A stretch of 64,000 nt of DNA from contig OY751488.1 of the NCBI GenBank assembly GCA_963565915.1, forward strand, positions 2,790,001 through 2,854,000, in the 5' to 3' direction. Source of the stretch: Entoloma clypeatum. Its lineage: Eukaryota; Basidiomycota; Agaricomycetes; Agaricales; Entolomataceae. The notes beneath the pieces were generated by a model. It was not told where the DNA came from and ran no database searches. It worked only from the letters and a program-made list of their open reading frames with translations. A program made the translations under genes and the position numbers. This document shows positions 29,250-41,506 of this stretch, piece after piece; position 1 is the stretch's first letter; each line of letters begins with the position of its first letter.

Positions 29250-32200
29250 GTTTTGAGAACTCATCTTTTATCGTGGACCAGATGGGTTCTGCTGATGGAA
29301 ATCACGGATCAAAGCTTGAGCATTCTGAACATTAGCTCGAGATTCCCATGTGATCTCTTCTGGGCCATATCTTTCCCACTGGACGAGGTACTGGATCTTT
29401 CCGCGGAACTTTTGAGAGTCTAGGATTGTGGACACATGGTACTCTTCTCATCCTTCGACAATGATCGGATCTGGGGCTGGTGTCTTCTTCTGGATGGCGT
29501 ACTTCGGGGTTTCGTAGGGTCACAACAGGGTCTCGTTGAACACAGGGTGAATCATTTTCCAAGTCTTTGGAAGATCAAGAAGGTACGCGCTAGCCCCTTT
29601 CTTTTCTAGAACTTTGAATGGTCCATGTCAGAGTGCGTCGAGTTTCTTCAAGGAACGGTTAGTCCTGATGTTAGTCCCTTCCAGCCACACCTTGTCTCCG
29701 ATGCGGTAGTTCCGAGATGGACTCTGTCGTGTATCAACTGTCTTCTTCATCTGATCCTGTGCTTGTTTCAGTGCTGCATTGGCTTCTTCTCGTGCCTGTT
29801 TGAGTTTTTTCAAGAAGTCGTTGGTAGCCGGATTGGTGTCTTCCAACACAAGTTCTCCCTTCCAAGGGTGTAAGCCATAGTTGAGATAGAATGGTGTGTG
29901 CTTCGTTGCCTGATGTTCTTTGTCATTGTACTGGAACTCTGCAATTGCGATCCACTCAGCCCAATCATCCTGTAGATGGTTGACAAAGTTCCATAAGAAC
30001 GCCTCCGTTTCCTGATGCGATCGCTCGGCCTGTCCATCAGTTTGTGGGTGGTATGCGGTGGACAGGTTTCTTTTGATTCCTAACATGCGGCAAAGTATCT
30101 CCATGAACTTTGCTGCAAACTGTGGTCCTCTGTCACTGATGATCTTCTTGGGGATTCCATGAAGCTTCCATATTCTGATCCCGATAGATCTTGGCTAATC
30201 CTTCAGCTGATAGTTCCACGGTTGTCGGAATGAGATGGAGCATCTTCAAATGTCTATCTGTGATGACCAGAATCGCATTCTTTCCATCGGACTCTGGTAT
30301 TGGTCCCACGACATCAATCCCTATGTCTTCCCATGGATGACTTGGTGCTGCATGGGGATGTAGCGGAGCATGTCATTTCTGTCTGTTGATCTTGTTACGT
30401 TGACAGGTGTCACAACCCTTTATGTACTTCTTTATGTCATGCAGGATAGTAGGCCACCAGTAGGTACGAGTGAGGAGTTCATGTGTCCGATATTGTCCTG
30501 GATGTCCAGCCACTGGTGCATCGTGTGATTCAAACATCAGTTCTTGACGCAGTTGTGGGTCTGGTGGAACATAGACTCGTTTGCCTGCATATGTGATGCC
30601 GTCTTCCTGTTGATACCAATGAGGATTCTTCTTTAGACCCTGGGCTACTTCTGTCTCCATGCGGTTTGAACCCTTGATGCGTGCAATCCATGGATTTTCA
30701 ATGGTCATGATGTTTCCAATTTTGATGGAATCAGATGTTTCACCCCCTTCAAAGAATTGTTCCTCCGTGAACATCTCCATATGTACCACATCTTCTGATT
30801 CCAACTGTTTCAAGAATAGCCCCTCCTTGAGCATTTGGTCACTGTCTTGTGGTTTGAGTTCCGTTTCATACCAGGGTAAACATGATAGGATATCCGCTTT
30901 TGCATTTGTCTTGCCAGGCACATGCCGTGATTCGAAGTCATAGTCCTGTAACTTCATCTTCCAGTGCCTTTGTCATTGATTTAGGTCCTGAGGATGGCAG
31001 AAATACTCCAGGTTCTTGTGATCAGTTAAGATCTCAAAGTGCTCTCTGGCTTCAAGTAGATAGTGTCTCCAATCTTTCAGTGCTTCCATGACTGCCAAGA
31101 GCTCTTTGTCATATATCTCTAATTTTGTTCGGCTGCAGACATGGTCCGCGACAAGAACACGATAGGATGCCATTTGTTGTCCTGCTTTTGAGAGAGTACA
31201 GCCCCAATTGCATAGCCCGATGCATCGGTTTCAACCCGGAATTGTCCATCTGGTTTTGGTAATGCCAAGACTGGTGCTGACATGATCGCCTGTATGAGAC
31301 CTTCAAATGCCTTTTGTTCCGTTGGTCCCCAAGTAAATGTAGTGCTGCCTGTGAGTGCAGTGAGTGGTTTCGCGATGTTTGAGTACCCTTCAATGAAACG
31401 TCGATAGAAGTTAGCAAACCCAAGGAACTTCTGAATTTCCTTTTTTGATGTGGGTGCCCGCCAGTTTCAAATCATATCCACCTTCTTGGTTTCCATCTCG
31501 ACATGTCCTTCACCAACGACATATCCCAATATAGGGCATTTTGTTACTTCCCAGAAACACTTCTTCTCTTTCAGAAACAAGTCATTGTCCGATAGGATCT
31601 GCAGAATTTCTTCAGTGTTTCGCGCAAGTTCTTCCTTTGTTTTACCGATAACCACAATGTCATCCATGTAGATCACGCAGATACATTGGCAGATCTGGTC
31701 CCAGAATAGACTAGCCATCATGTTCCCGGGGAGTTGCAAAGACCGAAAAACATGACCAATGGTTCGAACAATCCTCAACTGGTGAGGAAGGCAGCTTTCC
31801 ATTCATCGCCCTCCTTAATCTGGACGTTTTTATAGCCCCACATGATGTCCATCTTATTGAAGTAGACTGCATCTTTCAGCACGTCCAAGAGGTCGGAGAT
31901 GCATGGGAGTGGGAACTTGTCTTTGACCATAAATTTGTTGACCATGCGGTAATCTTGTATCAATTGTTTGGAACCATCCTTCTTGTTGATAAAGAAGCAA
32001 GGGGAGGCATAAGGGGATTTGGCAGATCTTTCCAGTTGCTAGACCCTCGTCAATGAATGTGTCCAATTCCTCTTGTTCCTTTTGTGTCATGGGATATGTA
32101 TTTCCTTTGGTGCGTCTGGTGTACAGTAAGTTCAATACCATGGTCCCATTCCCTTTCCTTTGGGATCTTATCAAAGTTCTCCTTCTCAAACAGGTGAGCA

Positions 32201-32895
32201 AACTGATCAACATATGAGGGTTGTTTGGTTGTGGGAGGTGGTGTAGGAGTGACGGCTTCCAAGATAGGGTCTCCAGGTTTCCATTTCTGACTTGACTTCT
32301 TTGGTGCATCTTTGTTGTGTACTTCAACCATGCGAACCCGGTGTTTGCGACCATCAAGGTTAACCTTGAAATCCAAATGTTTGGTTCGACATGTAGTTGG
32401 GCACCGGTTAAATGTTACCATGCCGGTTGTCCAATTGATTGTGGGGTTGTGGTGTACCAACCAGTCATGTCCCAAGAGCATGTCCATTCTCCCAATGTCC
32501 AGTACCATTGCTTCCATGGTTTCCTGATGTGCTCCCAAATCCAGTTTGACTTCAGCAAGTTGGCTCACTTTCTGTTGTGGATTTGGTGATCCATCTGCAT
32601 TTAGAATTGCTATGAGTGGTATTCCTCGTGTGGGGAGGTTCTGTTCACGTACTATTCTGGGATGGATGCATGTGCGTTCACATCCGCTGTCAACCTCAGG
32701 TCGGATAACCTTTGGTCCTTGTCGTGTACTGAGCTGAGCTAACAGCCTGATTTCTCGTCTTTTTGGAGGTTTATCTCCCTTCACAATCTTAGTTGACGCA
32801 GCGGCTCGCTTGGCAGGGATGACATAGGTTCTATTGTTTGCAGTCATACAAGGCAAGCAAGTCCGTTTAATAGATAAGGGTTGCGACTTAGCGTC
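29250..32895 (-). pseudogene. pol of copy E, broken
   Basis: All domains of copy D pol are recognisable: protease (VDSGCERTC), reverse transcriptase with YMDD (about 31660-31672), RNase H, integrase and chromodomain. A 10-base deletion after FFGLCNSPGTF shifts the RT frame. Stops include TGA before HGPFKVLEKK (29630s), TGA in the NQ*Q site near 30975 and TGA near 29449, the first two shared with copy C. Confidence 0.9.
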
Positions 32896-32897
32896 GT

Positions 32898-33764
32898 TTA
32901 ATCAGACCCTTCGGGAAAATCCTTCTCGTCGGCTTCTAAGATTGTGGTTTCATCATTCTCGGCATCTTCCTCGGACACCTTCCTAACCCTTCCAGAGTTC
33001 TTCTTCAGCTTGCGGCAGTTGCGCGTGATATGGCCTTCTTGGTCACAGTTGAAACACTTGCGACCATCTTTCTTCTTTGGAGCGCTACAGTCTTCAGCCA
33101 GATGACCGAAGCGTTGACAGTTGTAGCAACAGGCTATTCCTGCTTTGTCGATCTCCATGGCCTTGCCCTGACCACCATAAGTGGTACCCGATCCGGTGCG
33201 CATGTCGCCGCCACCTCGGATGACTAGTGCATGTCCTTCCATCTGTCGTCCCTTGTTTCGGATCTCCTTTGCGTAATTGGTGTACGTCTTGCCATCGCTA
33301 GCCACTTGTTCAGAGATTCTGCGGTTGACGTTTTTCTCTAGGATGTATTTCCCAGTTTCTTCCCCAAGGTTTGACAGCTTCAAGAGTTCTTCGAATTCAT
33401 CCAAGAATTCGTCAATGGTGCGTTTCTCTTGTTTCAGGACTTCGAGTCTCGCTTTGGCAGCAACCGACTTGTTGGCGATGGAGAATCGTGTGGCGATATC
33501 ATCGGAAAAACCTAGCCAGGTGATGTTCTCGTTGTCAACGGCAAGAGCGTCTAACTTGTTACTGGCCCAGTGTCTGCCGGACCCTTCCATCATGCGGGAT
33601 AGTACCGCAAGAATCTTCTGATCGTCTGTGAGGCTCTTTTGGAACCTGACGTATAGTTTGGTGGCTTTCCACCACTCGTCAAAGGTGTATCTGTCCTTGA
33701 ACATCCCAGGATCCTTGATGATCTTGGATGTATCCATTGTTTGTACAGCCGGGACTTCTGCCAT
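32898..33764 (-). CDS. gag of copy E, intact frame (288 codons)
   Basis: This is the only complete gag in the window. A helical capsid-like part (residues about 10-150) is followed by two CCHC knuckles, CYNCQRFGHLAEDC and CFNCDQEGHITRNC (about residues 210-255), then an acidic tail ending DEKDFPEGSD. Gag binds and packages element RNA. The methionine used is the first in the frame, but the same frame is open far upstream without an ATG. The pol frame begins in the -1 frame near the end, where copy E has a TGA that copy D lacks. Confidence 0.85.
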   Translation of the reverse strand: MAEVPAVQTMDTSKIIKDPGMFKDRYTFDEWWKATKLYVRFQKSLTDDQKILAVLSRMMEGSGRHWASNKLDALAVDNENITWLGFSDDIATRFSIANKSVAAKARLEVLKQEKRTIDEFLDEFEELLKLSNLGEETGKYILEKNVNRRISEQVASDGKTYTNYAKEIRNKGRQMEGHALVIRGGGDMRTGSGTTYGGQGKAMEIDKAGIACCYNCQRFGHLAEDCSAPKKKDGRKCFNCDQEGHITRNCRKLKKNSGRVRKVSEEDAENDETTILEADEKDFPEGSD

Positions 33765-34542
33765 GTCTAGAGTCTGCAGAGGAGAAGAGGGGTCGGGTTG
33801 TTGGGATGAAGATGGGGTTCGGGATACAGGTAAGGATTGAAAATGAGTCCCTGTTCTACGCGTCTGTTCGATATCTGACTGCGCGGAGTCAAAAGTAAAT
33901 TCGTCAGGGGACTCGTCGGCGGAATGGGTGGCAAAACGTTCAGAGTATTTCCTCTGTAAATCTCTAAGGAATCTCTGTTCCTGTGCATCTGTTGGTCTCG
34001 AGAAGGGGTCAAGTCTCTCGTTTCGTGCCCAGCGGTTGTACTCGGTCTGTTGTTCTTCGGTGGTGAAGTGGGCGTAGATCTGCTGCTTTGAGTAAGACGT
34101 GATGATGTGGCTCTGGGACGTCTCAATGTGAGCGTCCTAATCAATCTTCTGATAACAGTTGTCTGGACACCGATAAACTCTCTGATCTCTGTGATCCGAC
34201 CTGTCTGAGGTCCTTCTTGAACGCGAAAACTTTCGAGTTCGTTCTGTCAGGCGTTGTAACGCGCGATCTGGTGTTGCCGAGCAAGATGGATGCTCTCTGC
34301 TATCTCGCCGTGGGGGCGATGCTCGTCGTTGTCTAGTTCTTCGTCAAGCACCTGCTGTAGGATGCGACAGATCTCCGATTCGATGTACTGCTGGATGAGT
34401 GTAAAATCGATACTGTCTCGAGGACTTAGCTCCTCCTGTCGGGCTTCTGGCGTGCTGAATGGGTTACTGGTGAAGTCTTCAAAGAAGCGCGACGTCTTGA
34501 CTCGTCTGGTAGTTGCTCTCTTCGCTCTGGGCGAATCTAACG
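33765..34542 (-). other. long leader of copy E
   Basis: Nearly identical to 25487-26264 of copy D (by eye about six to eight differences in 750 bases), while the LTR on one side and gag on the other are clearly diverged. Confidence 0.6.
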
Positions 34543-34553
34543 AGATTTAGCAA
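34543..34553 (-). promoter_or_regulatory. primer-binding site for self-priming, copy E
   Basis: TTGCTAAATCT on the minus strand lies two bases inside the 5' LTR and is complementary to AGATTTAGCAA at 34629-34639 in the LTR. A TATATAAA box is at 34665-34672. Confidence 0.7.
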
Positions 34554-34555
34554 CT

Positions 34556-34926
34556 TGTTATGCTTAACAAACTGTTCCAAGGTTCGGGCAGAGTATGCAG
34601 GAAAGTGGAAAGGTGAAGAGCAATGTGATTGCTAAATCTAAGGAATCTACTATAGTACAAGAGGTTTATATAGGTACTGACTATAGGCGATAGCGGATGA
34701 GTCAGTACTGCGGAAGGCTATGTACAGTGAGTAAGCTGACTGCAGAAAGCGAGTCAGCGTGGGAGCGAAGTATACTAAAGGGGATGACGAAGTAATGTAA
34801 TGAGTCAGACTGGAAATCGAAGGTTGCGAAAGTAGACATTAGACATAGTGAGTTCGTAAGAGGGCGCCGAGTCAGGCCGATAAGTAAAAGATATGATGTG
34901 GTCCTCATACCGTAGAGTCCGTAACA
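34556..34926 (-). repeat. 5' LTR of copy E
   Basis: This 371-base LTR begins TGTTATGCTTAACA and ends CCGTAACA. It lacks one internal unit of about 30 bases present in 28328-28728. Confidence 0.95.
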
Positions 34927-35963
34927 AAGAAGCCCAGGTGGAAGAAACCGGTCCAGGGACCATTGGCAAAGGCAAAATCAAAGCCGAGGTTGTCGAAGAA
35001 GACGGCTGTTGTCAAGGAAAACGGATCTGCTGGGAGTGGCAGCGAGGAGGAGGGCAGTGAGGCGAGCAGCAGCAGCAGCGAGACTTTGTGACGCTGAGCG
35101 TGACAGTGTACAAAGGACCCAGGTTTCCTCATTTCGTCACGCTCCACCAAATCGGCTCCCATTCATCAGAAACAGCTCGTGGTACCTCAGGATCTTGTCC
35201 AGGTATCGTTCATTATGTATTATTGTAGTTATATATGACATGTTGTACCAAGAGGGCGAAATAACATATTGGGAGTCGATTCTTTTTTCGGTGTACAAAG
35301 GAGTGGTGAATGACTGTATTGAATACAAATATCATCTCCCAGTATTGTTGTCTATAGTCGTGATATTTGTATTTAATACTTGCAAGATTTTTTGTAAAAA
35401 ACAGATGTAAAAGAAATCATAATAAAAATTGGAATACTTTTTCAATACTTTTCAAATAGTTCAGCACTAAATATCATTCACTGCATCCAGTGTTTCCCTG
35501 GAATTTTGCTTCAGTGGACAAGAAATGGACGAGGAGTGCTTCGGCACTCGCGTCTGTCACACTATCCAAATTCGGCATGTGACCTATCCAAAAACGGTCA
35601 ACAGAAATTTCCACGCCTTTCAACAGAAATTTGAAACGCGTTGCAAATATGCTCTACTCTCCTCAATTCTCTGATGGTGATAGTATACTGGCGAGGTCGG
35701 TTTGTTTGTTTTCATAAATATTTGGATGGAACAAATCAGATAAGATAATCGGATTAAACATCAATGAACGTTAATGAACCCCTCCAAGCCATACGAGGGT
35801 GCTGGTATTAGGAGCCTGCTAATTTAGAAACATTCCCCACATGCTTAGTTTATTTGTGCTTTTGTATATACAATTGTCTACATTCGTGGGATGTACAGTC
35901 CTCTGCCAGCGGTGATCACGGGGATGACAAAATCTCCAGTTGAAGACCTTTGACCAACACAGA
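34927..35963. other. transposon-to-gene boundary with a coding-like remnant at its left end
   Basis: The first 170 bases read, on the plus strand, as a basic then acidic/serine peptide (KKPRWKKPVQGPLAKAKSK, later GSEEEGSEASSSS) before a TGA. This resembles the disordered part of a nuclear protein cut off by copy E, but no partner exon is seen on the other side. The remainder is AT-rich and holds the upstream region of the ARP8 gene. Confidence 0.35.
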
Positions 35964-38684
35964 ATGCCGCGAGGAATTCCCAATGTAAAGCGCGATGAAA
36001 CTGGTCTACGTTACACCACGTTCAACGTACCTCTAGTGTCGGTTTCTTAGGACCTTTTTCACCACCTCGGCTAATTTACTCCCAAATAGAGCAAATCCCA
36101 AACACATGAGTACGACCTATTTGAAATTGGAGACGCAGACTCTTTGGGCCAGAAACGCAAAAAACAAGTCATCGGAAGAGCATGTGGCTTCTCCAGCTCA
36201 GGATCAAAGGTCAGCATATCGTTCTGAGTTCCCCGCGACATAACCAGAGTATAGAGCAGACGTGGCACCCAGGTACTTGTGCTCCATCCCGGCTCGCGCT
36301 TCTTCAGGTTTGGAAAAGCGACCGATGTTACCCCTGTAACCGTTCCCTGCGTTGTTGCTCGAAAATGCAGAGGGCCTGTCCCTGCACCCGCTCGGGTTGA
36401 GGGTATCACCCGTCCCAAGGCTAATGCTGACCAATTGGTAGACGATCTTGTATGTGCTCTTCCTTACTATCACGAGTTTTCACTTAAACATCGTCTTCTA
36501 GTTTGAGGAGAAGCTTTCTGCAATTACCACGTCTCTTCGGGAGCGAATGCGGTTTTACAAGCTTCGAGTGACGCCGAATGCCACAGACATTGCTTCGACG
36601 TTCAATAAACAGTTCCAACCTGAGATAATTGCAGAATACAATGATCCATATCGAGTGGATTGGACAGAAAATGTTTCAACAGAGGATGCGTACATAGGGG
36701 ACGACGTATGTCGTACAGCTTGTTTCGTGCTTTTTCTCCAATGATGATCTGTGCCACAGGCTCTTCGTATTGCCGATCCCCAACGGGCAGGCTATATCGT
36801 AAGATGGCCTATTTGTGGAACAAATTTCAACTTGAGAGACTATCCATCACTTCAAGTGGCTCTCAGTGATATCGAATTGCTCATTCGAAAAACTCTGAAA
36901 GACAGGTTGAAGATCGATACCAAAGATTATAATGTAGGCTCCGAGCACCTTGTTATGCATGTCCACATTAATCAATTAAATCTTCTCCTGGTACAGAACC
37001 ATTCTATAATCCTTGTTATACCCGATCTTTATGACCGAGCGTATGTTCGCGAACTTGTGAATTTGCTCCTCGTAACTATGGGATTCAAGCAGATCTGTGC
37101 TCAGCAAGTTTGTAGCCTCATGTTTCGATGCAACAACCCTTTTGAACCCACTTCCAGGAATCATTGGGGGCGACATACGGAGCAGGGATATCAAATGCCT
37201 GTGTTGTAAACCTTGGCTCAACAATGACGAACGTTGCATGCGTCGATGAGGGAGTTGTCATTGCAGACACAAGGTACTCTTAGAGATCTGACATCATGGG
37301 ACATGAGCTCTAAAATGCTATAGAATGTCGTTGAATATCGGTGGAGATGATGTGACCGAATTCCTATATGTCCTCTTGGGCAGGATCCACTTCCCGTACC
37401 ATGATTTGGACTTGGCGCGTTCATACGATTGGAACGTGATGGAAGACCTCAAGAATAGGCTTTGTACTTTAGCAGAAGTGCGTTTATGCTTTCCGAGGGC
37501 CCTTTGGGGTGTCGGCATCTCACCTTTGAGTAGGGAGATGTAGCCCTGAACCTTTATGATTTTGTTGTCAGAAGGCCAGATCGCCCTACGGAGAAATATG
37601 GTTTAAGAGCTTATGATGAGATAATTCTAGCCCCCATGGTAATTTCCGCTCCGCATTTCGTAGATCTTGGTTGTCGTTGACTCGCGCATTCAGTGTCTTT
37701 TCGAACCCCGTGTCATCGAATTCGACAGGAAACGAATTGCGAGGTCTCCTTTTAATGTCACCGAAGAAATCATTGAACATCAAGCAGATTGCGTCGTATG
37801 TTCTCTCTAAGTCATTGCGCCACTGTTCAACTGGTCTTCCCGGAACAGACGAACGCAATGGTAATTTCTACCCAACATCTAATGCCTGCCGCATTGCCAG
37901 GTGAAACAGCCAAGCAAGATCACGAATCGGCACCTAGTGTATCACAGACGGGTGGGTCCTTCTTTTGCTGAAGGCAATGTATACTCACGGAGATCTACGC
38001 CCTAGGGACATCGACATCGACAGACCAACAAGAAGCCTATGGTATGCATGTGGATAGCTCCGCTCCTGTGGCCAATCTCTTCACGGATAACGTGGAAGTC
38101 ATCGATGCTGAAAAAGATGACAAAATCCCCGCTCTTTCCCAAGCAAACGCACCACCGAACGCCCCGACTGGACCCAGCCTTCCTGAATATCCAGGAGGGT
38201 ATGCAATCGACTTATGTTTTGAAGCAAGCAAATTGCCCCTCGACGTCGCAATCTTCAATAGCGCACGGGCTGCTGGTGGAGACGACAAGATTAGGAAGTA
38301 CCTCCAAGCCGTCCTTGTGATAGGAGGGACGGCACGAATACCAGGCATGGCACATGCTCTGGAAAGCAGGTCAGATATACCAGTTCAGTTTTTTTGTCTC
38401 AAGTTATTTAGTTGGTTGATGTGTTAGATTACAAGCCATTGCTACGCCTCTGGTTCCCAATATGGAGAAAGTCCAGATAATTCCTCCACCAAAAGAAGTC
38501 GATCCTAGTGTCTTGGTATGGAAAGGGGCCGCAGTTCTAGGAAAGATGGAGGGTGTCTCAGAGTTGTGGATAAGCAAGGCGGACTGGGTATGTCCATTCG
38601 TTTGGCACTTCTTTCTCGCATTGAAGTGTCTTAAAGAACATCCTGGGGATGCGTGCTCTCAAGGAACGTTGTTTTTACCTCTGA
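35964..38684 (+). CDS. ARP8: actin-related protein 8 (INO80 chromatin-remodelling complex)
   Basis: Arp8 is a nuclear actin-fold subunit of INO80 that helps bind nucleosomes and linker DNA. The spliced product is about 695 residues in 13 exons. Introns inferred from reading frame are at 36038-36090, 36210-36259, 36438-36501, 36706-36759, 37108-37157, 37274-37323, 37488-37533, 37639-37693, 37796-37848, 37939-37991, 38370-38427 and 38588-38636. Family signatures seen are VLVLHPGSRFFRFG near the N-terminus, MRFYKLRVTPNA, the phosphate-loop-like GATYGAGISNACVV, IGGDDVTEFLY, FEASKLPLDVAIFNSARAAG, VIGGTARIPGMAHALESR and the C-terminal MRALKERCFYL. The start MPRGIPNVKRDETGLRYTTF fits fungal Arp8. 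Apparent stops at about 36242 and 37966 fall inside introns. Single gene, intact. Confidence 0.9.
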
Positions 38685-40090
38685 GCAACAAACGTCTACA
38701 ATTGGGCATACTTACTATGATCTATTGATCAACGACACATGGGGCAAGGACTACGTGGTTTCGATTACAATGAACCCCGTGCACTTGAAAGCGGGAGCGC
38801 AAGATCGAACTTAGTCCGCGATTACTCCCAAGATGAGTTGACTCAGTGAGCAGATTTCATGCATCTCTTCCTTCCCCTCCCTGGGCATGATTGGGAATGT
38901 ATGTGCGCTCACGTCATTCTGTCCTCAAAATTCCTCCTTCAAAATGCCTCCTTCCCAAAATAGTTATACCTGTGATCTTGATAGCCGTCCACGGCGGCAG
39001 CAGCGGTCCCGTTTGGGACGAGAGGGAAATTGTCCGAAAAATCCCGAACCGGTGATGGACCGGTTATTAGCTTAGTAGCTGAATACAACCGAAGGCGAAA
39101 TTAAGTAACACCAGAGGTATAAAAGGACGGTGGGTCTAAATAGAAATATCATGGTGACAACCACCAGGATTAGATCTGATTGGCTGTGAGCCAATCAAAT
39201 TGCCATACTCTGATAATATCTGTAAGTAGTACTAGTACGGTGACAACAGTGTCCGGATTTTTCCGACGTAAATTGGGAGGTCATGGCAGCCTCGACCCTA
39301 TGAAGACACGAAAAGAACCAATTGAAAATACATACGGCACAGAACATTGACCCGGGTTTCAGGGAGTATGGGTATGCCATGATCTCATAGCAATGAGTTA
39401 CGGTAGTGGAATATGCACAGGGCATGTAAAATGTTTCTCTAGTTGAGCCAGAATGAGCTCTCGCTCAGCAGTTTGCAACATCAGTAGCGGGGTTTTGCTC
39501 CTTCTCCAGAAGCAATGCGACCTGGGAAGCAACTAAGCGCATTCCATTCTTCTTGAGCTTGCTCGCACCAGTCCTACTACTGCCCTCCCTTTTCGGAATC
39601 CTGGCAACCAACTCTCATAAACTCTTATCTGCCGCTGTCTCCGAGCAAGGCCCTGCGACAAAAAAAAGAATTCTGCCCTCAGCGGCCGTAAAACACATCC
39701 CAGCTTATCTGTTATCTGTTTATTGTATCCAACAAATCTACGTCTTTCTCGGACTATGGCCTCAGCACTGGCGAGTCAAGCCCAATTGCTCTGGCTCTCC
39801 ATATCTGTCCACGATGAGCCCCTGTCCCTGGATATTCCGAGATTGAAGCCCTAAAAGGATCCGGCAACCCGCATATCATCATGCTGGCTTTCGAGGTACT
39901 ATGTATAAATTTCCTGAACCCTACTGAAGCGTTAACACAATCATCTGGTTTGTAGGCGAGGTAATATTGTCCTACTAGGTTAGTTACCTGGTTCGAACCC
40001 GTAGCTCGCTGTAACGACTCTCGAGAACATCCAGAACCAATATCACTAGATTGGCTTTACAAGGATGACGTCCATACGATTCATGAACAT
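38685..40090. other. intergenic or unrecognised sequence
   Basis: Short frames occur on both strands, including a hydrophobic 97-codon plus-strand stretch near 39553-39846 that has no ATG start. Nothing matches a family I know, so no gene is called. Confidence 0.35.
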
Positions 40091-40588
40091 TTGGAACCGT
40101 TTCCTTCTTTTAACTTGACGCGCCTTCCGATTATGGTGTCTGCATATCACCGGTCCTCGGTAGAAGACGGCGATTGTTCGAGGAATGAATCCGGTAAATT
40201 TTGGGGCTTTAGGCTGCATAATGTTTTTTCCCACTATGTCAGCCTTCATCGAGCCGCTACCGTGTTGCTCCGCCTACATAATATGCAGGAGTTCTGGAGT
40301 CTGGAAGTCTACTGGCTTTTTGGATTGAAGGCGAAGAACGGAAGTAGGGTGATTCGATTCAGCCGAACATCCAACTCTGTACGATGGCAAATTTCAATGG
40401 GGCTATCAATGGGAGGGATTCTTGAAACGTTGTTGGAACGTGTGTACGATCTTATTCGACAACTGGGATCATCACGGAACAGTCACATATATGGCGCAAT
40501 CGGCAAATTGCATCTGTGGGGGTGGGCAAAGTTACAGGCAAGTGTGGAAGAGCTTGAGAGAGCTTTGAGTGAGGGCGAGGACCTGTGA
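40091..40588 (+). CDS. hypothetical protein, 165 residues, doubtful
   Basis: An ATG-started frame of 165 codons encodes a protein with a helical, partly amphipathic C-terminus (LQASVEELERALSEGEDL). I recognise no domain. It stands alone between ARP8 and the C2H2 gene, and part of a longer spliced gene is possible because coding-like sequence precedes it at 39540-39800. It could also be chance. Confidence 0.3.
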   Translation: MEPFPSFNLTRLPIMVSAYHRSSVEDGDCSRNESGKFWGFRLHNVFSHYVSLHRAATVLLRLHNMQEFWSLEVYWLFGLKAKNGSRVIRFSRTSNSVRWQISMGLSMGGILETLLERVYDLIRQLGSSRNSHIYGAIGKLHLWGWAKLQASVEELERALSEGEDL

Positions 40589-41506
40589 CGATACGCTGGA
40601 AACTCGACAACTCTTCTGGAAATCAACACCCCATATGGCTGAAGAATGGGAGGGGCCAGGCACCGACTGCTCAAGTATTTGCTGACGCGGGTCGCTGACT
40701 CTCGCTAGTGATGTTTAAACATGGTCGGCTCTCGCAGATTTGAAACGAAGACTACGGAAATGGTAGCATCTGACTATCCAGGATGTTTATCGAAACCCAC
40801 ACGGCTATGCATCGAGGCCAAAACAAACGACGCGTTGATCATGGGGAAAGGGAAAGTTACCAAGTGGGTAAAAAGCACGATTTGTTTGTTTCGCAGGATA
40901 ATATTTGCCCTGACTATCCGGCTCCGGAAAAGGCATCATTGCGTTCAAGTCGGGCAGCATCAAGAAGAAAAAAAATACGAAATGTGGGAGTCATAAAGAA
41001 TGGTGAGTCCTTACGATTGGATGTGAATTCAGGGAGCAGATGTGGTGTATCCGGGAGGTGGGGTTCGCGGAAGAGGGCGGAAAGAACGCGCCGTGTAAGG
41101 TGGATATCTGCGGACAAGGTGTTCGGAGCGGGATGAGTTGCCGCTGGAATCGCAGAGTGGGGAAGCCAACCACGCCACGCCGTCATCCGAACCAAGCTGT
41201 CCAAGAAACGGGCTGTGATTGGCTGTGATCGGATCTGACATGCAAATAGGGTCGTGAGCGACGTGCTTCTGGAAAATCTAGAAGGAGAACCGACATGATG
41301 TTATTGATTCAATATTGATCCAGTGATTGTTCGGACAGCGCCCCCTCATTAATTCGGTCATGTCACGCGGGATATCGAGATTAGACAGAGAATTCGGTCA
41401 GTTCTCTGTCTTTCAAGAACCCTCAGTCTTTCGCTCCCGCCGACGGAATCAATTCCATCCCTCTCAATTTTTCCTCTTATAATCGGGCCTTCGCCTGGTC
41501 CATGCA
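40589..41506. other. upstream region of the C2H2 gene, no gene seen
   Basis: Only overlapping short frames on both strands are visible (40721-41241). The last 150 bases are pyrimidine-rich (CTTTC, CCCTC) as is common before fungal start codons. Confidence 0.35.

Larger units (their letters stand above)
28328..34926 (-). mobile_element. Ty3/gypsy chromovirus, copy E (family 2)
   Basis: LTRs at 28328-28728 and 34556-34926 flank a reverse-oriented leader, gag, pol and ORF3. The gag frame is whole but pol is broken by stops and indels. The flanking five bases differ (AATCC on the left, AAGAA on the right), so the expected target duplication is absent. The LTRs also differ by one internal repeat unit of about 30 bases. 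Confidence 0.9.

Noticed and set aside
28323..34931. Treating the 5-base flanks of copy E as a mutated duplication
   Set aside because: AATCC and AAGAA match at only two of five positions, which does not support a shared origin.
36210..37991. Apparent stop codons and frame breaks in ARP8 (TAA near 36242, TGA near 37966, frame change near 36040)
   Set aside because: Each disappears with a GT-AG intron of about 50 bases that keeps the frame (36038-36090, 36210-36259, 37939-37991), so the gene is read as intact.
40914..41241. Overlapping minus-strand frames of 60-96 codons before the C2H2 gene
   Set aside because: They overlap one another in all frames, have no recognisable domain and lie in a GC-rich upstream region.
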